Positions 16,139 through 25,600 of a DNA stretch of 58,359 bases are shown here, piece after piece; position 1 is the first letter of the stretch; the number at the start of each line of letters is the position of its first letter. This stretch comes from UBA1268 sp002694955 (GTDB lineage: Bacteria; Planctomycetota; Planctomycetia; Pirellulales; UBA1268), in the NCBI GenBank assembly GCA_028066355.1, contig JALCBP010000011.1, forward strand, positions 1-58,359, in the 5' to 3' direction. A program made the position numbers and the translations under genes. Below the pieces are notes generated by a model. The model worked only from the letters and a program-made list of their open reading frames with translations. It searched no databases and was not told the DNA's origin.

Positions 16139-17209
16139 TTACCTTTTCTCTCCGGATTCTATAAGAGAGGGAACAACTCCCAGATCCATCAGAACGATAC
16201 TCCCATTTCGTATGATATTCATTTGAATTGGGTCACCAGGAATGAGATAGGAGAGTTCTCGCCGAAGGCCCCGCTGCGATGTAACAGTTTTATTTCCAAC
16301 AGCTACAATGAGATCGTCGGTTTGGAAGCCTGCTTTTGCGGCCGGTGAGTTTGGCACAGTTGCCTCGACAAAAGGTGGTGTCAGATTGAGTAAATCAGGA
16401 ACTAACTCCACGCCAAGTGAACGGATGTCAAAATCAGAGGTCGTTCTCTCCCTTGTAGGTGCTTGGCTGTTACTCCCACTTAAGATCGCATTGAGCCCAA
16501 GGGCTAACTCATTTGCTGGGATAGCGTAACTCAACCAAGTTGCATTTTCAGAAGATCGCAATTCCTTGCCGAGCATGCCGATACATTTTCCATGCCAGTC
16601 AATGAGGCAGCCGCCTGGGGATCCTGGATTGTTGGTTGTGCAATCCAGAATATAGACATCACCACGATAGGCAGCTTCGTGTGATCCGCGGCGGGCTCGT
16701 AGTGGAACGTGGGCAGCAATAACCCCATGTTGAATGCTTACTCGCTCGTCACCAACTGCTACACCGAAAAGATTTGATAGTGCTAGCACACGGGTGCCAA
16801 CTTGTTGTCGAGGCGACTCAGCCGAAAGCTCAAAAAAAGGTAGATCATCACCGTCTACTTTCAATAAAGCTAGTTCCCGACGTAGGTCAGCACCAAGAAA
16901 GCTCGCGGTGTAGCGGCGGCCATCGTCGAGAACGCAATCAATCAATTCAGAGTCAATAGCAGTGCTTAGGACTGTCAGGATGTGGCCTGACGGAGAGACA
17001 ACTATTCCAGTTTGGTATGATTCTAGGCCACGAATGCCACCGGCTCCATAGAGCTTCACGACACGTCTTGCGGCGTCAACGCTTACCGTAGTGGCATCAC
17101 CACCCACTACTCGAATCGGGCAGAATACGAGAGTGGCAATCACAAGCGATGCGAGCAATAGTGATCTTATTGAATGCACATAAGTGAGGAGCGAGTTTCT
17201 TGAAGTCAT
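16139..17209 (-). CDS. Triad-less HtrA-like protein with one PDZ domain
   Basis: The 356-aa protein starts at MTSRNSLL (17209), 7 bases after the preceding stop and behind an AAGG ribosome site; a longer frame would overlap the upstream gene by 56 bases. It has a signal/anchor (SLLLASLVIATLVFCPI), an HtrA fold and a C-terminal PDZ (about 255-345, VPNSPAAKAGFQTDDLIVAVG). Compared with the active paralogue, the catalytic His is Ser82 (TVLSTAI), Asp is Glu112 (RRELALLKV) and Ser is Pro198 (NPGSPGGCL). The fold signatures around each site survive, so this is a pseudoprotease, not a random hit. A chaperone, adaptor or regulatory role is inferred. Confidence 0.86.
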   Translation of the reverse strand: MTSRNSLLTYVHSIRSLLLASLVIATLVFCPIRVVGGDATTVSVDAARRVVKLYGAGGIRGLESYQTGIVVSPSGHILTVLSTAIDSELIDCVLDDGRRYTASFLGADLRRELALLKVDGDDLPFFELSAESPRQQVGTRVLALSNLFGVAVGDERVSIQHGVIAAHVPLRARRGSHEAAYRGDVYILDCTTNNPGSPGGCLIDWHGKCIGMLGKELRSSENATWLSYAIPANELALGLNAILSGSNSQAPTRERTTSDFDIRSLGVELVPDLLNLTPPFVEATVPNSPAAKAGFQTDDLIVAVGNKTVTSQRGLRRELSYLIPGDPIQMNIIRNGSIVLMDLGVVPSLIESGEKR

Positions 17210-17216
17210 CTGCCTT

Positions 17217-19004
17217 TTACTCACCCTTCTCAAAATGGAATGTGGCAAATCTATTCCCGTCATAGTCGACAATCAGGTGTGTTGGTTGCCAGTACGGCCC
17301 TCGTTCACTGAGTCCAGTAAAATGCAGGTCGCATGAAGCAGTAGAAGTTCCGAGGAAAAACGTCACGTGTGAAACGTTGCCAAATTCATCAATGAAAAAT
17401 CGACATCGGCAACTGCTTGTTGTAAGTTCAAGAACGTCAATCAACTGGTTTGTTGATTCTGAGTAAAGAGGTTGCTGCCCCCAATAGGTGATACGGCCAT
17501 CAATGGTATCTGCACCTTGAGTGAGAAGACGTCGCCACATTGTTAATGCTGCTAACATGCCGCCTGATCCTGGCGGACTTGAGTCAAATCCTGCCTCAGC
17601 AGAGAGGCCCGCATCAGCAGCAGCCTGTTCCCAGCGAGATATTCCAGTTGGAAGAGATATCGTAGCCGACTGATCACCGAGTTGGATTTCAAATGAGCCG
17701 CCGGCTGCTAGTTGGCCTCTGTATTGCCATACCGCTTCTTGTTTCTTAGACGATGATTTTCGTCGTCTGAGAAGATCTCGGACCCGTTCAAGTTCAATTC
17801 TGTTGAAGTAAAAGTTGGCGTAGCCAAAACGAGGCTCATAAAATTTGCGAACTGATTCTGGAAGGTCGGCTGGATCAGGAGCCAAGGGGTTTTGCTTCGG
17901 TTTTGGGCTGTCACCTGGTTTATTTTTTGGGAGTGGTGCACGGCGACCAGCCATCAGTTCATTGAGCATGGCGGGTGTGTGAACTCCTGCTAACTCGATA
18001 AATATTTCACTGGGTCTTCCATTCCTGCGGAACACCAAAGGCACTCGCCATCCAGCTGGCAACGTCCCAAGAATGTTCTTGAAAGCGTTGACGCTGCGGA
18101 CACGTCTCCCAGCCAGTTCAATGATCTCGTCATCGATTCGTAGTCCTTTACGCCACGTGTCTGAAGATTCAAGGATGTCTGAGACAACCACGCGTCCATC
18201 AGTACTTGTCGCAACCGTTGCCCCGAGGGTCGCGTGGTCTGCGAGATGGCCACTCTTGAGTATCCCCAGGAAATTTTGAACCTGATTGGAAGAAATCGCA
18301 TAACCAGCCCCTACGTTAATCCTTCCACGTTTTTCAAATGAAGCACGGCCGTTAATTCCAATGAGTTCTCCACTTGCATTAAAGAGCCCACCACCCGAAT
18401 TACCTGGGTTAATGGCCGCATCAACCTGAAGGCAGTCAGCGTATTCAAGAAGAGTGCCGGCTGGAAATTGGTAGCGATGGACTCCCGAGACGATGCCTGC
18501 ACTCACGGACGGTTGGAGGTTCGTTGCTAGTAAAAAAGGATTTCCGATGGTGTAGCAGAGATCCCCGACAGCAACGGTGCCGCTGTCACCAATAGGAGCG
18601 TAGGGAAACGCTTCTTCGCCTATCAATTTAATAACTGCGAGGTCGCCTGTAGGGTCTAAGCCTACCAAAACGGCCTCGTAGAGTCGGCCGTTGTTGAGTC
18701 CACATTGCATGGCGATTCCGGCTGGCTGAACGACGTGAAAATTTGTGAGAGCATATCCGTCAGGACTTATCAGGACTCCAGATCCTCCTCCAGAGCTGCC
18801 AGCAAAAACCGATACTGACGTCTTCGACGCGGTGTCGATTACACGGATGCGGTCTTGTTCAGCTGAAAGAACTTCTGAAAGGTTCTCATAGTTACCCGCA
18901 GAAAGCGCGATTTCGCATGGAATTGCTAGAAGTGCTGTGACGAATGCCATTCCGAAGCAACGGTTAAATTTTCTCGTGATGGTTTGATTTGGTGTTCTTG
19001 GCAT
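17217..19004 (-). CDS. HtrA/DegP-type trypsin-like serine protease with PDZ and C-terminal extension
   Basis: The 595-aa protein has a signal peptide (MAFVTALLAIPCEIALSAG) and an intact triad: His90 in LTNFHVV, Asp121 in TGDLAVIKL and Ser203 in INPGNSGGGL. One PDZ domain spans about 265-340. A Pro/Lys-rich linker (about 355-385) and a beta-rich domain of about 210 residues ending in NRFATFHFEKGE follow; I do not recognise that domain. It is presumably a periplasmic quality-control protease. It heads a row of three HtrA-like genes (gaps 7 and 3 bases) whose other two members lack every catalytic residue. Confidence 0.92.
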   Translation of the reverse strand: MPRTPNQTITRKFNRCFGMAFVTALLAIPCEIALSAGNYENLSEVLSAEQDRIRVIDTASKTSVSVFAGSSGGGSGVLISPDGYALTNFHVVQPAGIAMQCGLNNGRLYEAVLVGLDPTGDLAVIKLIGEEAFPYAPIGDSGTVAVGDLCYTIGNPFLLATNLQPSVSAGIVSGVHRYQFPAGTLLEYADCLQVDAAINPGNSGGGLFNASGELIGINGRASFEKRGRINVGAGYAISSNQVQNFLGILKSGHLADHATLGATVATSTDGRVVVSDILESSDTWRKGLRIDDEIIELAGRRVRSVNAFKNILGTLPAGWRVPLVFRRNGRPSEIFIELAGVHTPAMLNELMAGRRAPLPKNKPGDSPKPKQNPLAPDPADLPESVRKFYEPRFGYANFYFNRIELERVRDLLRRRKSSSKKQEAVWQYRGQLAAGGSFEIQLGDQSATISLPTGISRWEQAAADAGLSAEAGFDSSPPGSGGMLAALTMWRRLLTQGADTIDGRITYWGQQPLYSESTNQLIDVLELTTSSCRCRFFIDEFGNVSHVTFFLGTSTASCDLHFTGLSERGPYWQPTHLIVDYDGNRFATFHFEKGE

Positions 19005-19009
19005 CTTGA

Positions 19010-20392
19010 TTACCGCTCGATTCTTGGGTTTTTCACTTGAATCGAGCCGCTAAGTAAAGAAACCATAGTTTGTTCATTTGTGCCATCCAAAGGTTTCTTG
19101 AGAAAGTCAACAATGATTTTCAGTTGCTTACCACCATCAAGATCTAAGTCCACAGTAAGAGGCGGAGTGTCCACTCTTTGTGCTTCTGGGTTGCTGACCA
19201 CGGTTTTGAAAACTTCAGAGTTGTCAATTTGAATCATGACTACTGCTGGAGAGACCGAGTTTTCTGCTAATGAGAGACTTGCCTGAAAGCGACGTGAGTC
19301 ATTCGGAATCGTCCATGTTATTTCAGTCCGAGGATGTATAAGCAGTGCGGGAACTGAAGCATCCTGATTGTCACTGTCGGCAACCATGATGCTTCTTGGC
19401 GCAAAGTACTGTAAGAGGGTTGGGTCGTTTGCAAGTCCACCAAAGTAGGGGTCGGTTCTTGAGTCTGCTGGCAGCCTTTCGGTAAGGTCAATATGTCGCC
19501 CAAAGGCGAAATCAATCGAGGAAAGAGAGTCTGCTGGTAGGTTAATAATGAAATCATTTTTCGCTAATGGAAGTGCAACTTCCCAGTGAAGCTGGTCGTT
19601 GTTCCATTTAATATTGCGACACCTTATCCTACCTTGTTGTAAGTGTAGTAAAATATCTTTTGCGTTCGGCTCAATATCTGTTCCAATGTTTTCACTCGGA
19701 CGCAACCAGCAGAGACCAAAGATCTTACTTCGGTTTACTGGGATGCTCTCACCATCGAGAAGTACGACAACATTTTTCGGTGTGATCTCAGTGATAGCAC
19801 ATTCAATGAACTGCCACATGGTGTCACGCTTGATTGCAACAAGGTCAGCCGCTGGTTTTTCGGGGAGTTCCTTTAACCAGGTATCTGTTTCTGGTGAATC
19901 TGACTGGGGGTCTCCAAAGACAATCCAATGCACAGCCTCGCGTGGTACTTCGAAAGTACTATCTCCGAGTGATAGATAGGCCTTGGTGTCATCGGTTGAA
20001 ACATCATTAACCTTTATGTAAGAGCCATCAACAAGTCCAACTACTACTTCATTCGAATCGGTGGAGGGTGACTCAATATGGATCTTACGGACAGAGGATA
20101 TTTCTAACGTGCTTGTTCGAGATGGTGTTTTGGACGTATCGGAAATAGTGACATTTTTATTATCTAGATGTACAAGTTTGCCCTGAATGACCGCTCCATT
20201 TGAGGTAGTAACAGTCACATCTCGTCTGAGAGTAGTTTCGTGAGCAGGTGCCGAGCGAGGAGCCCAGAGCAAAAGGGTAAAAACGACACCTTTTAGAAGA
20301 AAGGCACGCGAGATCCGATCTTTGCCGCGGGTGCGGCTGTCGGATTGTCGTTGTTTAATTGACCGTTTAGTTTGAAGAGCAAGCACTGACAC
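19010..20392 (-). CDS. Exported protein with NPCBM-like C-terminal domain
   Basis: About 460 residues. The frame is open from a GTG at 20548, but that would overlap the upstream gene by 137 bases. I favour the GTG at 20392 (VSVLALQ), 20 bases after the preceding stop; other starts are possible. A hydrophobic export signal (AFLLKGVVFTLLLWAPRSAPAHE) follows. The middle has repeated strand-rich units around GxxIxGxLVHLDN and DGSYIKVNDV, suggesting SH3-like barrels. The last 150 residues (APRSIMVADSDNQ... to ...LKIIVDFLK) resemble the NPCBM/NEW2 carbohydrate-binding fold. It lies 5 bases before the HtrA gene, so a shared envelope role is likely. Confidence 0.68.
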   Translation of the reverse strand: MSVLALQTKRSIKQRQSDSRTRGKDRISRAFLLKGVVFTLLLWAPRSAPAHETTLRRDVTVTTSNGAVIQGKLVHLDNKNVTISDTSKTPSRTSTLEISSVRKIHIESPSTDSNEVVVGLVDGSYIKVNDVSTDDTKAYLSLGDSTFEVPREAVHWIVFGDPQSDSPETDTWLKELPEKPAADLVAIKRDTMWQFIECAITEITPKNVVVLLDGESIPVNRSKIFGLCWLRPSENIGTDIEPNAKDILLHLQQGRIRCRNIKWNNDQLHWEVALPLAKNDFIINLPADSLSSIDFAFGRHIDLTERLPADSRTDPYFGGLANDPTLLQYFAPRSIMVADSDNQDASVPALLIHPRTEITWTIPNDSRRFQASLSLAENSVSPAVVMIQIDNSEVFKTVVSNPEAQRVDTPPLTVDLDLDGGKQLKIIVDFLKKPLDGTNEQTMVSLLSGSIQVKNPRIER

Positions 20393-20411
20393 TTCATTTG
20401 TTCCGTTCGTC

Positions 20412-21563
20412 TTATTGCTTCCCTGTTGCAAGTCGCTTGAAGTATTGTTCAATCGCTTCTCGGTAGTGAGCTGGATAGTCTCTTCCAATTTGCTGTAAAG
20501 CGTCTTCTCGTTCACGAGGCGGGAGATTGCCCCAGTCTTCAGTGTCACCGAATTCTCGTTGTTTCACTTCACCTCGGCCTTTGCCACCGGCGAGTTGGCT
20601 GTCTTCCATTGGTCGGCCATCGGACATGCTGCCGCCGGCACTTCCAGCACCCCCGGAGGTCTGCTGTTTTTTTTGTTCCTCCAGTTTTTTGATAAGTTTG
20701 TCAAGCGAATCAATGACTCCATTCTGCACAGCTTGCACTCCTGGGCCAGCATGTCCAAGTTCAAGCCTTCGCGTGACGTCCCTCATTCGCCGAGAGATAT
20801 GGTCGAGTGAATCTTCTTTGATTGAAGTTATGTCTGCTTCAAGAAGTAAGGCAAGTTGTCGGTACCGGACAGGCAGTTCTTGCTCTCTTTCAAGTAGCTT
20901 GGCGACGCTTTGTGCAGCCTCCTCTATGTCCAGGAGCCAATACTCGCAGGCAGCTTTACAGAAAAGTAACGTCGTGGGGTCAACACTAGAGTCAATGGGT
21001 AAATTTTTCAGGAGTATGGCTGCCTCGTCATATCGGGCAAGTCGAATTAACTTTCGGGCAGTCCATAAACGAATCGTCTCGGTAGCAAATGTATTCTGTT
21101 CACCCTGAGTAAGTTTCTCTGCTAACCGCATTATCTCAACGGGGAACATGGAAGAGGTATCAGTTAGCAATTTCTGATGTTGTGTCTCGACCGTGCAGAT
21201 AACTCGCATAAGATAGTCGAGTGTGTCTAGGTCCTCACGTGGTACTGTTCTGGCCAGAGTTGCTTTCTCCTGGTTGGTCTCCGGTTGGCCCGAAAGCCAT
21301 TTCTCCAGCCGCCCAGCGTTTTCTCTCTCCGTTGGTTGGCTCCAACTGGCTTTTCGTGCAAGTTCATTCTGCAAGGGTAGTTGTTCAGAGTAATTGTTAG
21401 GGGGCGGTGTTCCCTCTGCACGCAAATCTCCTAGAGCTAGTAAGGCAAGGCAGGCAATCGATTCAAAAAGTCGAATGACATTGATGCGTTGCACGATAGT
21501 ACCTCTCGAGGTGCTCTGTAGGTCAAATGAGGTCGGTGTTTTGTTCCAACTGGGAATCGTCAT
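20412..21563 (-). CDS. Exported helical hypothetical protein in MoxR operon
   Basis: The 383-aa protein has a signal-like segment (LFESIACLALLALGDLRAEG) and a mostly helical body with tetratricopeptide-like pairs (TIRLWTARKLIRLARYDEAAILLKNL; LLFCKAACEYWLLDIEEAAQSV). A Lys/Gln-rich coiled coil, a Gly/Ser linker (GGAGSAGGSMSDG) and a C-terminal helix (PPREREDALQQIGRDYPAHYREAIEQYFKRLA) follow. The last motif is common at the ends of such planctomycete operon proteins and may be an interaction element. No enzyme signature is visible. It lies 30 bases after the coiled-coil gene. Confidence 0.75.
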   Translation of the reverse strand: MTIPSWNKTPTSFDLQSTSRGTIVQRINVIRLFESIACLALLALGDLRAEGTPPPNNYSEQLPLQNELARKASWSQPTERENAGRLEKWLSGQPETNQEKATLARTVPREDLDTLDYLMRVICTVETQHQKLLTDTSSMFPVEIMRLAEKLTQGEQNTFATETIRLWTARKLIRLARYDEAAILLKNLPIDSSVDPTTLLFCKAACEYWLLDIEEAAQSVAKLLEREQELPVRYRQLALLLEADITSIKEDSLDHISRRMRDVTRRLELGHAGPGVQAVQNGVIDSLDKLIKKLEEQKKQQTSGGAGSAGGSMSDGRPMEDSQLAGGKGRGEVKQREFGDTEDWGNLPPREREDALQQIGRDYPAHYREAIEQYFKRLATGKQ

Positions 21564-21593
21564 TAACAGAGTATACTCCGAGCATCATTTTGA

Positions 21594-23249
21594 TCATTCC
21601 GTACGGCCGGTCGCGATATCGTGGGCAGCCCGCTCTACTCGCTCTTGTCGATGTGCCAGCCGTCCGAGAGCCTCGATTAACTCGGTTTCTGAAGCCTGTT
21701 CGGTTCCCTTGTTGAGTAGTGCGGAAAACCGTGATGTCCTTCCATTTACACGTGTCTGGAGAATCCGCAGCATCTTAAGTTCTGCAATTTTATCGACGAG
21801 TGGCTGCTCGCCAGGTTTTGCAGGTCGACCAGCAGCCTGTCCTTGCTCCTGCCTTTCTTGCTGCTCACGTTCTGCTCGTTCGAGGGCTGAGAGGAGTTCT
21901 TCCAGGCTGGCCACCAGGCCTTCGACAATACCTTGCGTGAATGAACCGTAGTCAATTCTCTTGAGGCGATCTGCTGCGAGAGACGAGTCTTCTCTAATCT
22001 GCTGGAGGGCTTCCGGTATTGCTACAGCTGAGCCGTCATCTCGAACAAGTGTCAATGCCCGTGTTATGTTTGCGGTAATCGTATTCTGTTCAGATCCAAG
22101 TCGAGCAGCCTCAAGTTCTCGTTCTCGTTTGCTCGTTGTGGTCGTCTTGTTCCCGAGTTGCTCTAGGCCTTTGAGGATTGATCGTTCAGCTCTCAAAGTG
22201 TCTCGGATTCGTGCTTCAAGTTTTACTAAAAGACGTTCGATTTCTTCTTCGCGGAGTTGTCGAAGGATTTCTTCGAGTTCGGCTCGGGCAGCCTCTAATT
22301 CGGCTAATGCTTTTTCCTGTTCTTTCCTCGCGGCTTCTGGTTCAACAGCATCAAGCTGCTCTTTTGCCTCCTGCATGCGTGAACGGGCTGCTTCGAGTCG
22401 CCGGTTTGTTCGGTCTGCCCGAGAGACTTCATCATTTCCTTGGGGTTCATTTTGGTTGTCTTTCTTCTCTCCTGAGTCACCACTTTGATTGGGTGAGTTG
22501 TTGTTCTCGCCCCCCTTCCCTTCAGACGATTCGTTTGAATGGCTATCAATAGGTGGTTCTGGTTTTGGCTTGTCCTGTTTGCCGGCATCTGTTTCCCCGC
22601 CAGCAGCATTGGCGGATTCCTTGCGGAACGCGTCGACGTCTTCAGCTAGCAACTGAGTTTCGTGTTCAAGAATATTCTGTTTCTCTGCTATTTCCTCACG
22701 GTTGCCTCCTGCTTCTGTTGTTCCTTCTAAGCCCATCTGTCGAGCGATAAGATTATTGATTCGTCCGAGGAACTCTTTTACTTTTTTCTTGGAGTCGGTA
22801 ACTGTTTTTCTGTTTTCTCCTGACTCGAGTACAGTAAGCAATTCGCGCAAGCGGTCGATGGCAGCATCTTGGCCAGTTTCTGCTTTTAATAACTGGCCCT
22901 TTTCCAGCAATCCTACAATTGTATCGAGTCGATCAGTTACCTCGAGTTCTCTAGCTTGTTCAAATGCTGAGCGAAGAGTAGTTGCTCTGCGTGGGTCAGT
23001 TGCGTCAAGAAGGTCCGCGAGGCGAAGGAATGTTGCCTCCAACTCTCGCATCTGATTGCTTATTGCTCGTTCTCTTTCAGCAAGCTGTTTATTTGTTGTT
23101 GGTGAGACGGATGGTGTTGGTGAGACGGATTGCGCCCATCCTGGCGAAACAGTAGTGATCGCGATGCTTATCCCTGCAAAAAACCGGAGCATGAAAGTTG
23201 GTTTCACGAAAGCGAGCTTGCCTGGTTTTGATTGGCTTTGCTTCAACAT
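21594..23249 (-). CDS. Exported coiled-coil protein in MoxR operon
   Basis: The 551-aa protein has a signal peptide (MLRFFAGISIAITTVSPGWAQ). Helical segments and an acidic, low-complexity linker (about 215-275, rich in Asn/Gly/Ser/Glu/Lys) precede a long coiled coil (about 280-365, repeating E/A/L/R heptads such as EKALAELEAARAELEEILRQ). A helical C-terminal part contains GRTSRFSALLNKGTEQ. It is likely a structural or scaffold component. The opposite strand is open for long stretches only because of the repetitive codons. The gap to the upstream gene is 13 bases. Confidence 0.78.
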   Translation of the reverse strand: MLKQSQSKPGKLAFVKPTFMLRFFAGISIAITTVSPGWAQSVSPTPSVSPTTNKQLAERERAISNQMRELEATFLRLADLLDATDPRRATTLRSAFEQARELEVTDRLDTIVGLLEKGQLLKAETGQDAAIDRLRELLTVLESGENRKTVTDSKKKVKEFLGRINNLIARQMGLEGTTEAGGNREEIAEKQNILEHETQLLAEDVDAFRKESANAAGGETDAGKQDKPKPEPPIDSHSNESSEGKGGENNNSPNQSGDSGEKKDNQNEPQGNDEVSRADRTNRRLEAARSRMQEAKEQLDAVEPEAARKEQEKALAELEAARAELEEILRQLREEEIERLLVKLEARIRDTLRAERSILKGLEQLGNKTTTTSKRERELEAARLGSEQNTITANITRALTLVRDDGSAVAIPEALQQIREDSSLAADRLKRIDYGSFTQGIVEGLVASLEELLSALERAEREQQERQEQGQAAGRPAKPGEQPLVDKIAELKMLRILQTRVNGRTSRFSALLNKGTEQASETELIEALGRLAHRQERVERAAHDIATGRTE

Positions 23250-23262
23250 CTTAGGAATTACC

Positions 23263-25563
23263 TCATAGGCCCTTTAGTAGGTCACGTGCACGCTGCTTTT
23301 GTTGCTTACTTGTTTCTCCACGGATTGACTGTTGTTGTTCAATAAGAGAACGGAGGGTGTCAACAACTTCATTATATGTCTCCAGCTCAATCATTTTATC
23401 AAGTACAGACCGCATGCGGTTAAGGCAGATGTCAGTCATTTTGATAAGACGATTTATGTCTGCTGGTTGATTCGAGTCGTAGACAGCCAATCGCAGTTGT
23501 TCGATCGGGCCACTTATAATCTGTTCCAGTGGCGTGGCAATCTGGTTCAGTAGGCGTTCCTCCAGCGGTTCAGTCAAAAGTCCATTGTTGAGTAATTCAT
23601 CCGCAATGTTGCGGAATGATGCTGCAATCTCACTCGTCTCACCGTCTGCTCGGGACGTAGCCTCAGCCAGTCGTGATATTGTTGGCTCGTCGCTTGCTTT
23701 CGTAGTTGAGGCATCGGTTACCATTTGGTCCCGTTTTTGTTGGAAATCAGCAATCAGGCTTTCGAATCGTCGCCGCAAAATGACTTCTCTGGCCTCCAAC
23801 ATCGCCAACAGCACCTCTGGTGAAACGACACGGAGTCGCCATGGCTCTGTCATGCTTGTTTGAGGTCCCGCAGCAAGACCGCAATGGTCTTTCGCAGAAA
23901 TGATCAGTTCGATTTCCTCGCCCACTGTTGCTGGCAGTGACGCAGCTTGTATGCGGGGCGCCGTTTCTTTGACGAGAGTAAGAACGGTGGATAATTTGGT
24001 GGCGAGTGGTATTGATATCTGCTGCAGTTGAGTGTCGGTTGTGGTGTCTGTGCTCGGGGGGCGTCGAAGAGAAACTGTTGCCTCGGCGAGCCCATGATCA
24101 TCTTCAATTCTGCCAGTAATCGGAATCGTTGCAGATGTTGTGATGACCGACGAGATGCCATCAGGCGTGACTTCAATTTCTGGTGGCAGATCCGGCCGAG
24201 ACCGTATCTGGAGACGAATGGGTTTTTGGTTTGTGATACCAGTTGTATCTGTGAATTGGATGTCCAAGATGGTGTCGTCAAGGACCGGGCCAAGAGTTCC
24301 GGAGAGGCGTCGTGGTTGCTTGTTGAGAGAACCTTTTTGTTTCGATGTTTCGGGTAAATCAGTCTTGAGTTCTGCAATAATGAATTCTTTTTCCTGTGTT
24401 TGAACGCTGGCGGCTTGCGTACCTGGACTGATGCTCTGTCGTGCCGATGCCGTTTGGATCGAACGGATGGTTGCTTTTGATAACGGCTTTGACGATTCCG
24501 CCGTGATTGAAAGTGTGGAGCCTGCCGGTACCTCAACAAGACGAGTTGCAGCAAGGGGTCTTGGTTTGCCGCCGATGTAATCAGGGGGAGTAACTTGCAG
24601 TCTGATTTCTGCTAACGATGGAGGCTCTACGACGTCGAGATATAAGTCACGAAGTCTGCCATCACCACCACGAATCTCAATGGTCAAATCTTCTTGTGGC
24701 TTTTTTATAATATACGTAAACAACTGCCCTTTTTCTTCTGAAGAGCCGCGAGTTCCCATGCGGTGAGTTGTCCATCCCTCTTTGCCTCGGTATTGCAATT
24801 CAACCACTTTGGGTATTTGTCCGGTGGATTGAGCCGTTACGAGAATTTCAACATCGACTCCTCGTGGGACTCGTCGAACTCCATTGGGAAACCCTGCTAT
24901 TGAAAGAGTGACCTGCCGTGGCCAAGGCGTGTCACTCAATAAGAGCATTCGGTTCACCCATGTTTCGCGGATAGTCGGCAGGAGGACAAGCACCGCAGCC
25001 ATTGTTCCGATAGAAAAACCACTGAGTCCAGCTTTTCTTAGAAGATGAGTGCGCCTGAAGAGGCGAGATAGATCCACTTGCTTGATAGAAGAAGCCGCAA
25101 TTGATGTTGTACGGTCAAGAAGTGTGACGTCAATTGTTGACAGAGTGGATCGTTCTTTGCTGCCACGCAGCTCGATTGCTGTGGAGAGACAGTCCTGTAA
25201 CTCCGGGTGTGTTCGTTCGGCAAGGAGTGCAAGTTGCTCATCGTGTAGCGGTGCACGCAACCTTCTGACGAGCCGGTTTAGGACAATCGTAGTGATTTGA
25301 AGGCAGAGTATTCCTACAGCTAGGAGGCGTACAATTGGAGGCGGCTCGATGAGCCAGTCGAGAAAGAGAGTTCCCCAGAACCATACCGCAACTGATAGTC
25401 CAATTAGTGAGATTGAATCAATGAAAATCCATCGCCGGGCTCGTTTCCGAATTCGCTTGAGAAACTGAGAGAGTCTGTTGTCGTTTGTCGAGCCACGTGC
25501 GGTACTGGGCGGCTGTTTTCCAGTACCAGATTCGGTTTTCAGTGGAATACTTGAAGCGATCAT
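23263..25563 (-). CDS. Large membrane-anchored protein resembling DUF4175
   Basis: The 766-aa protein has two N-terminal transmembrane helices (about 46-70 and 78-96), an intervening helical domain with LALLAERTHPELQDCLSTAIEL, a third helix (about 180-200), a long extracytoplasmic beta-rich region (about 215-545) and a C-terminal helical coiled coil (about 570-766). The layout matches the DUF4175-type membrane proteins found next to vWA genes; the assignment is from layout, not a decisive motif. It probably couples the inner membrane to periplasmic partners of the operon. Confidence 0.72.
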   Translation of the reverse strand: MIASSIPLKTESGTGKQPPSTARGSTNDNRLSQFLKRIRKRARRWIFIDSISLIGLSVAVWFWGTLFLDWLIEPPPIVRLLAVGILCLQITTIVLNRLVRRLRAPLHDEQLALLAERTHPELQDCLSTAIELRGSKERSTLSTIDVTLLDRTTSIAASSIKQVDLSRLFRRTHLLRKAGLSGFSIGTMAAVLVLLPTIRETWVNRMLLLSDTPWPRQVTLSIAGFPNGVRRVPRGVDVEILVTAQSTGQIPKVVELQYRGKEGWTTHRMGTRGSSEEKGQLFTYIIKKPQEDLTIEIRGGDGRLRDLYLDVVEPPSLAEIRLQVTPPDYIGGKPRPLAATRLVEVPAGSTLSITAESSKPLSKATIRSIQTASARQSISPGTQAASVQTQEKEFIIAELKTDLPETSKQKGSLNKQPRRLSGTLGPVLDDTILDIQFTDTTGITNQKPIRLQIRSRPDLPPEIEVTPDGISSVITTSATIPITGRIEDDHGLAEATVSLRRPPSTDTTTDTQLQQISIPLATKLSTVLTLVKETAPRIQAASLPATVGEEIELIISAKDHCGLAAGPQTSMTEPWRLRVVSPEVLLAMLEAREVILRRRFESLIADFQQKRDQMVTDASTTKASDEPTISRLAEATSRADGETSEIAASFRNIADELLNNGLLTEPLEERLLNQIATPLEQIISGPIEQLRLAVYDSNQPADINRLIKMTDICLNRMRSVLDKMIELETYNEVVDTLRSLIEQQQSIRGETSKQQKQRARDLLKGL

Positions 25564-25600
25564 AATAAACGACTCTGAAGCTATTCTGCTGGTAGATAAC

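Noticed and set aside
20527..22488. Long plus-strand open frames rich in Ser/Arg opposite the coiled-coil and helical genes
   Set aside because: They are antisense shadows of Glu/Ala/Arg-rich coding sequence; no start site, no domain, and the minus-strand frames are continuous with operon spacing.
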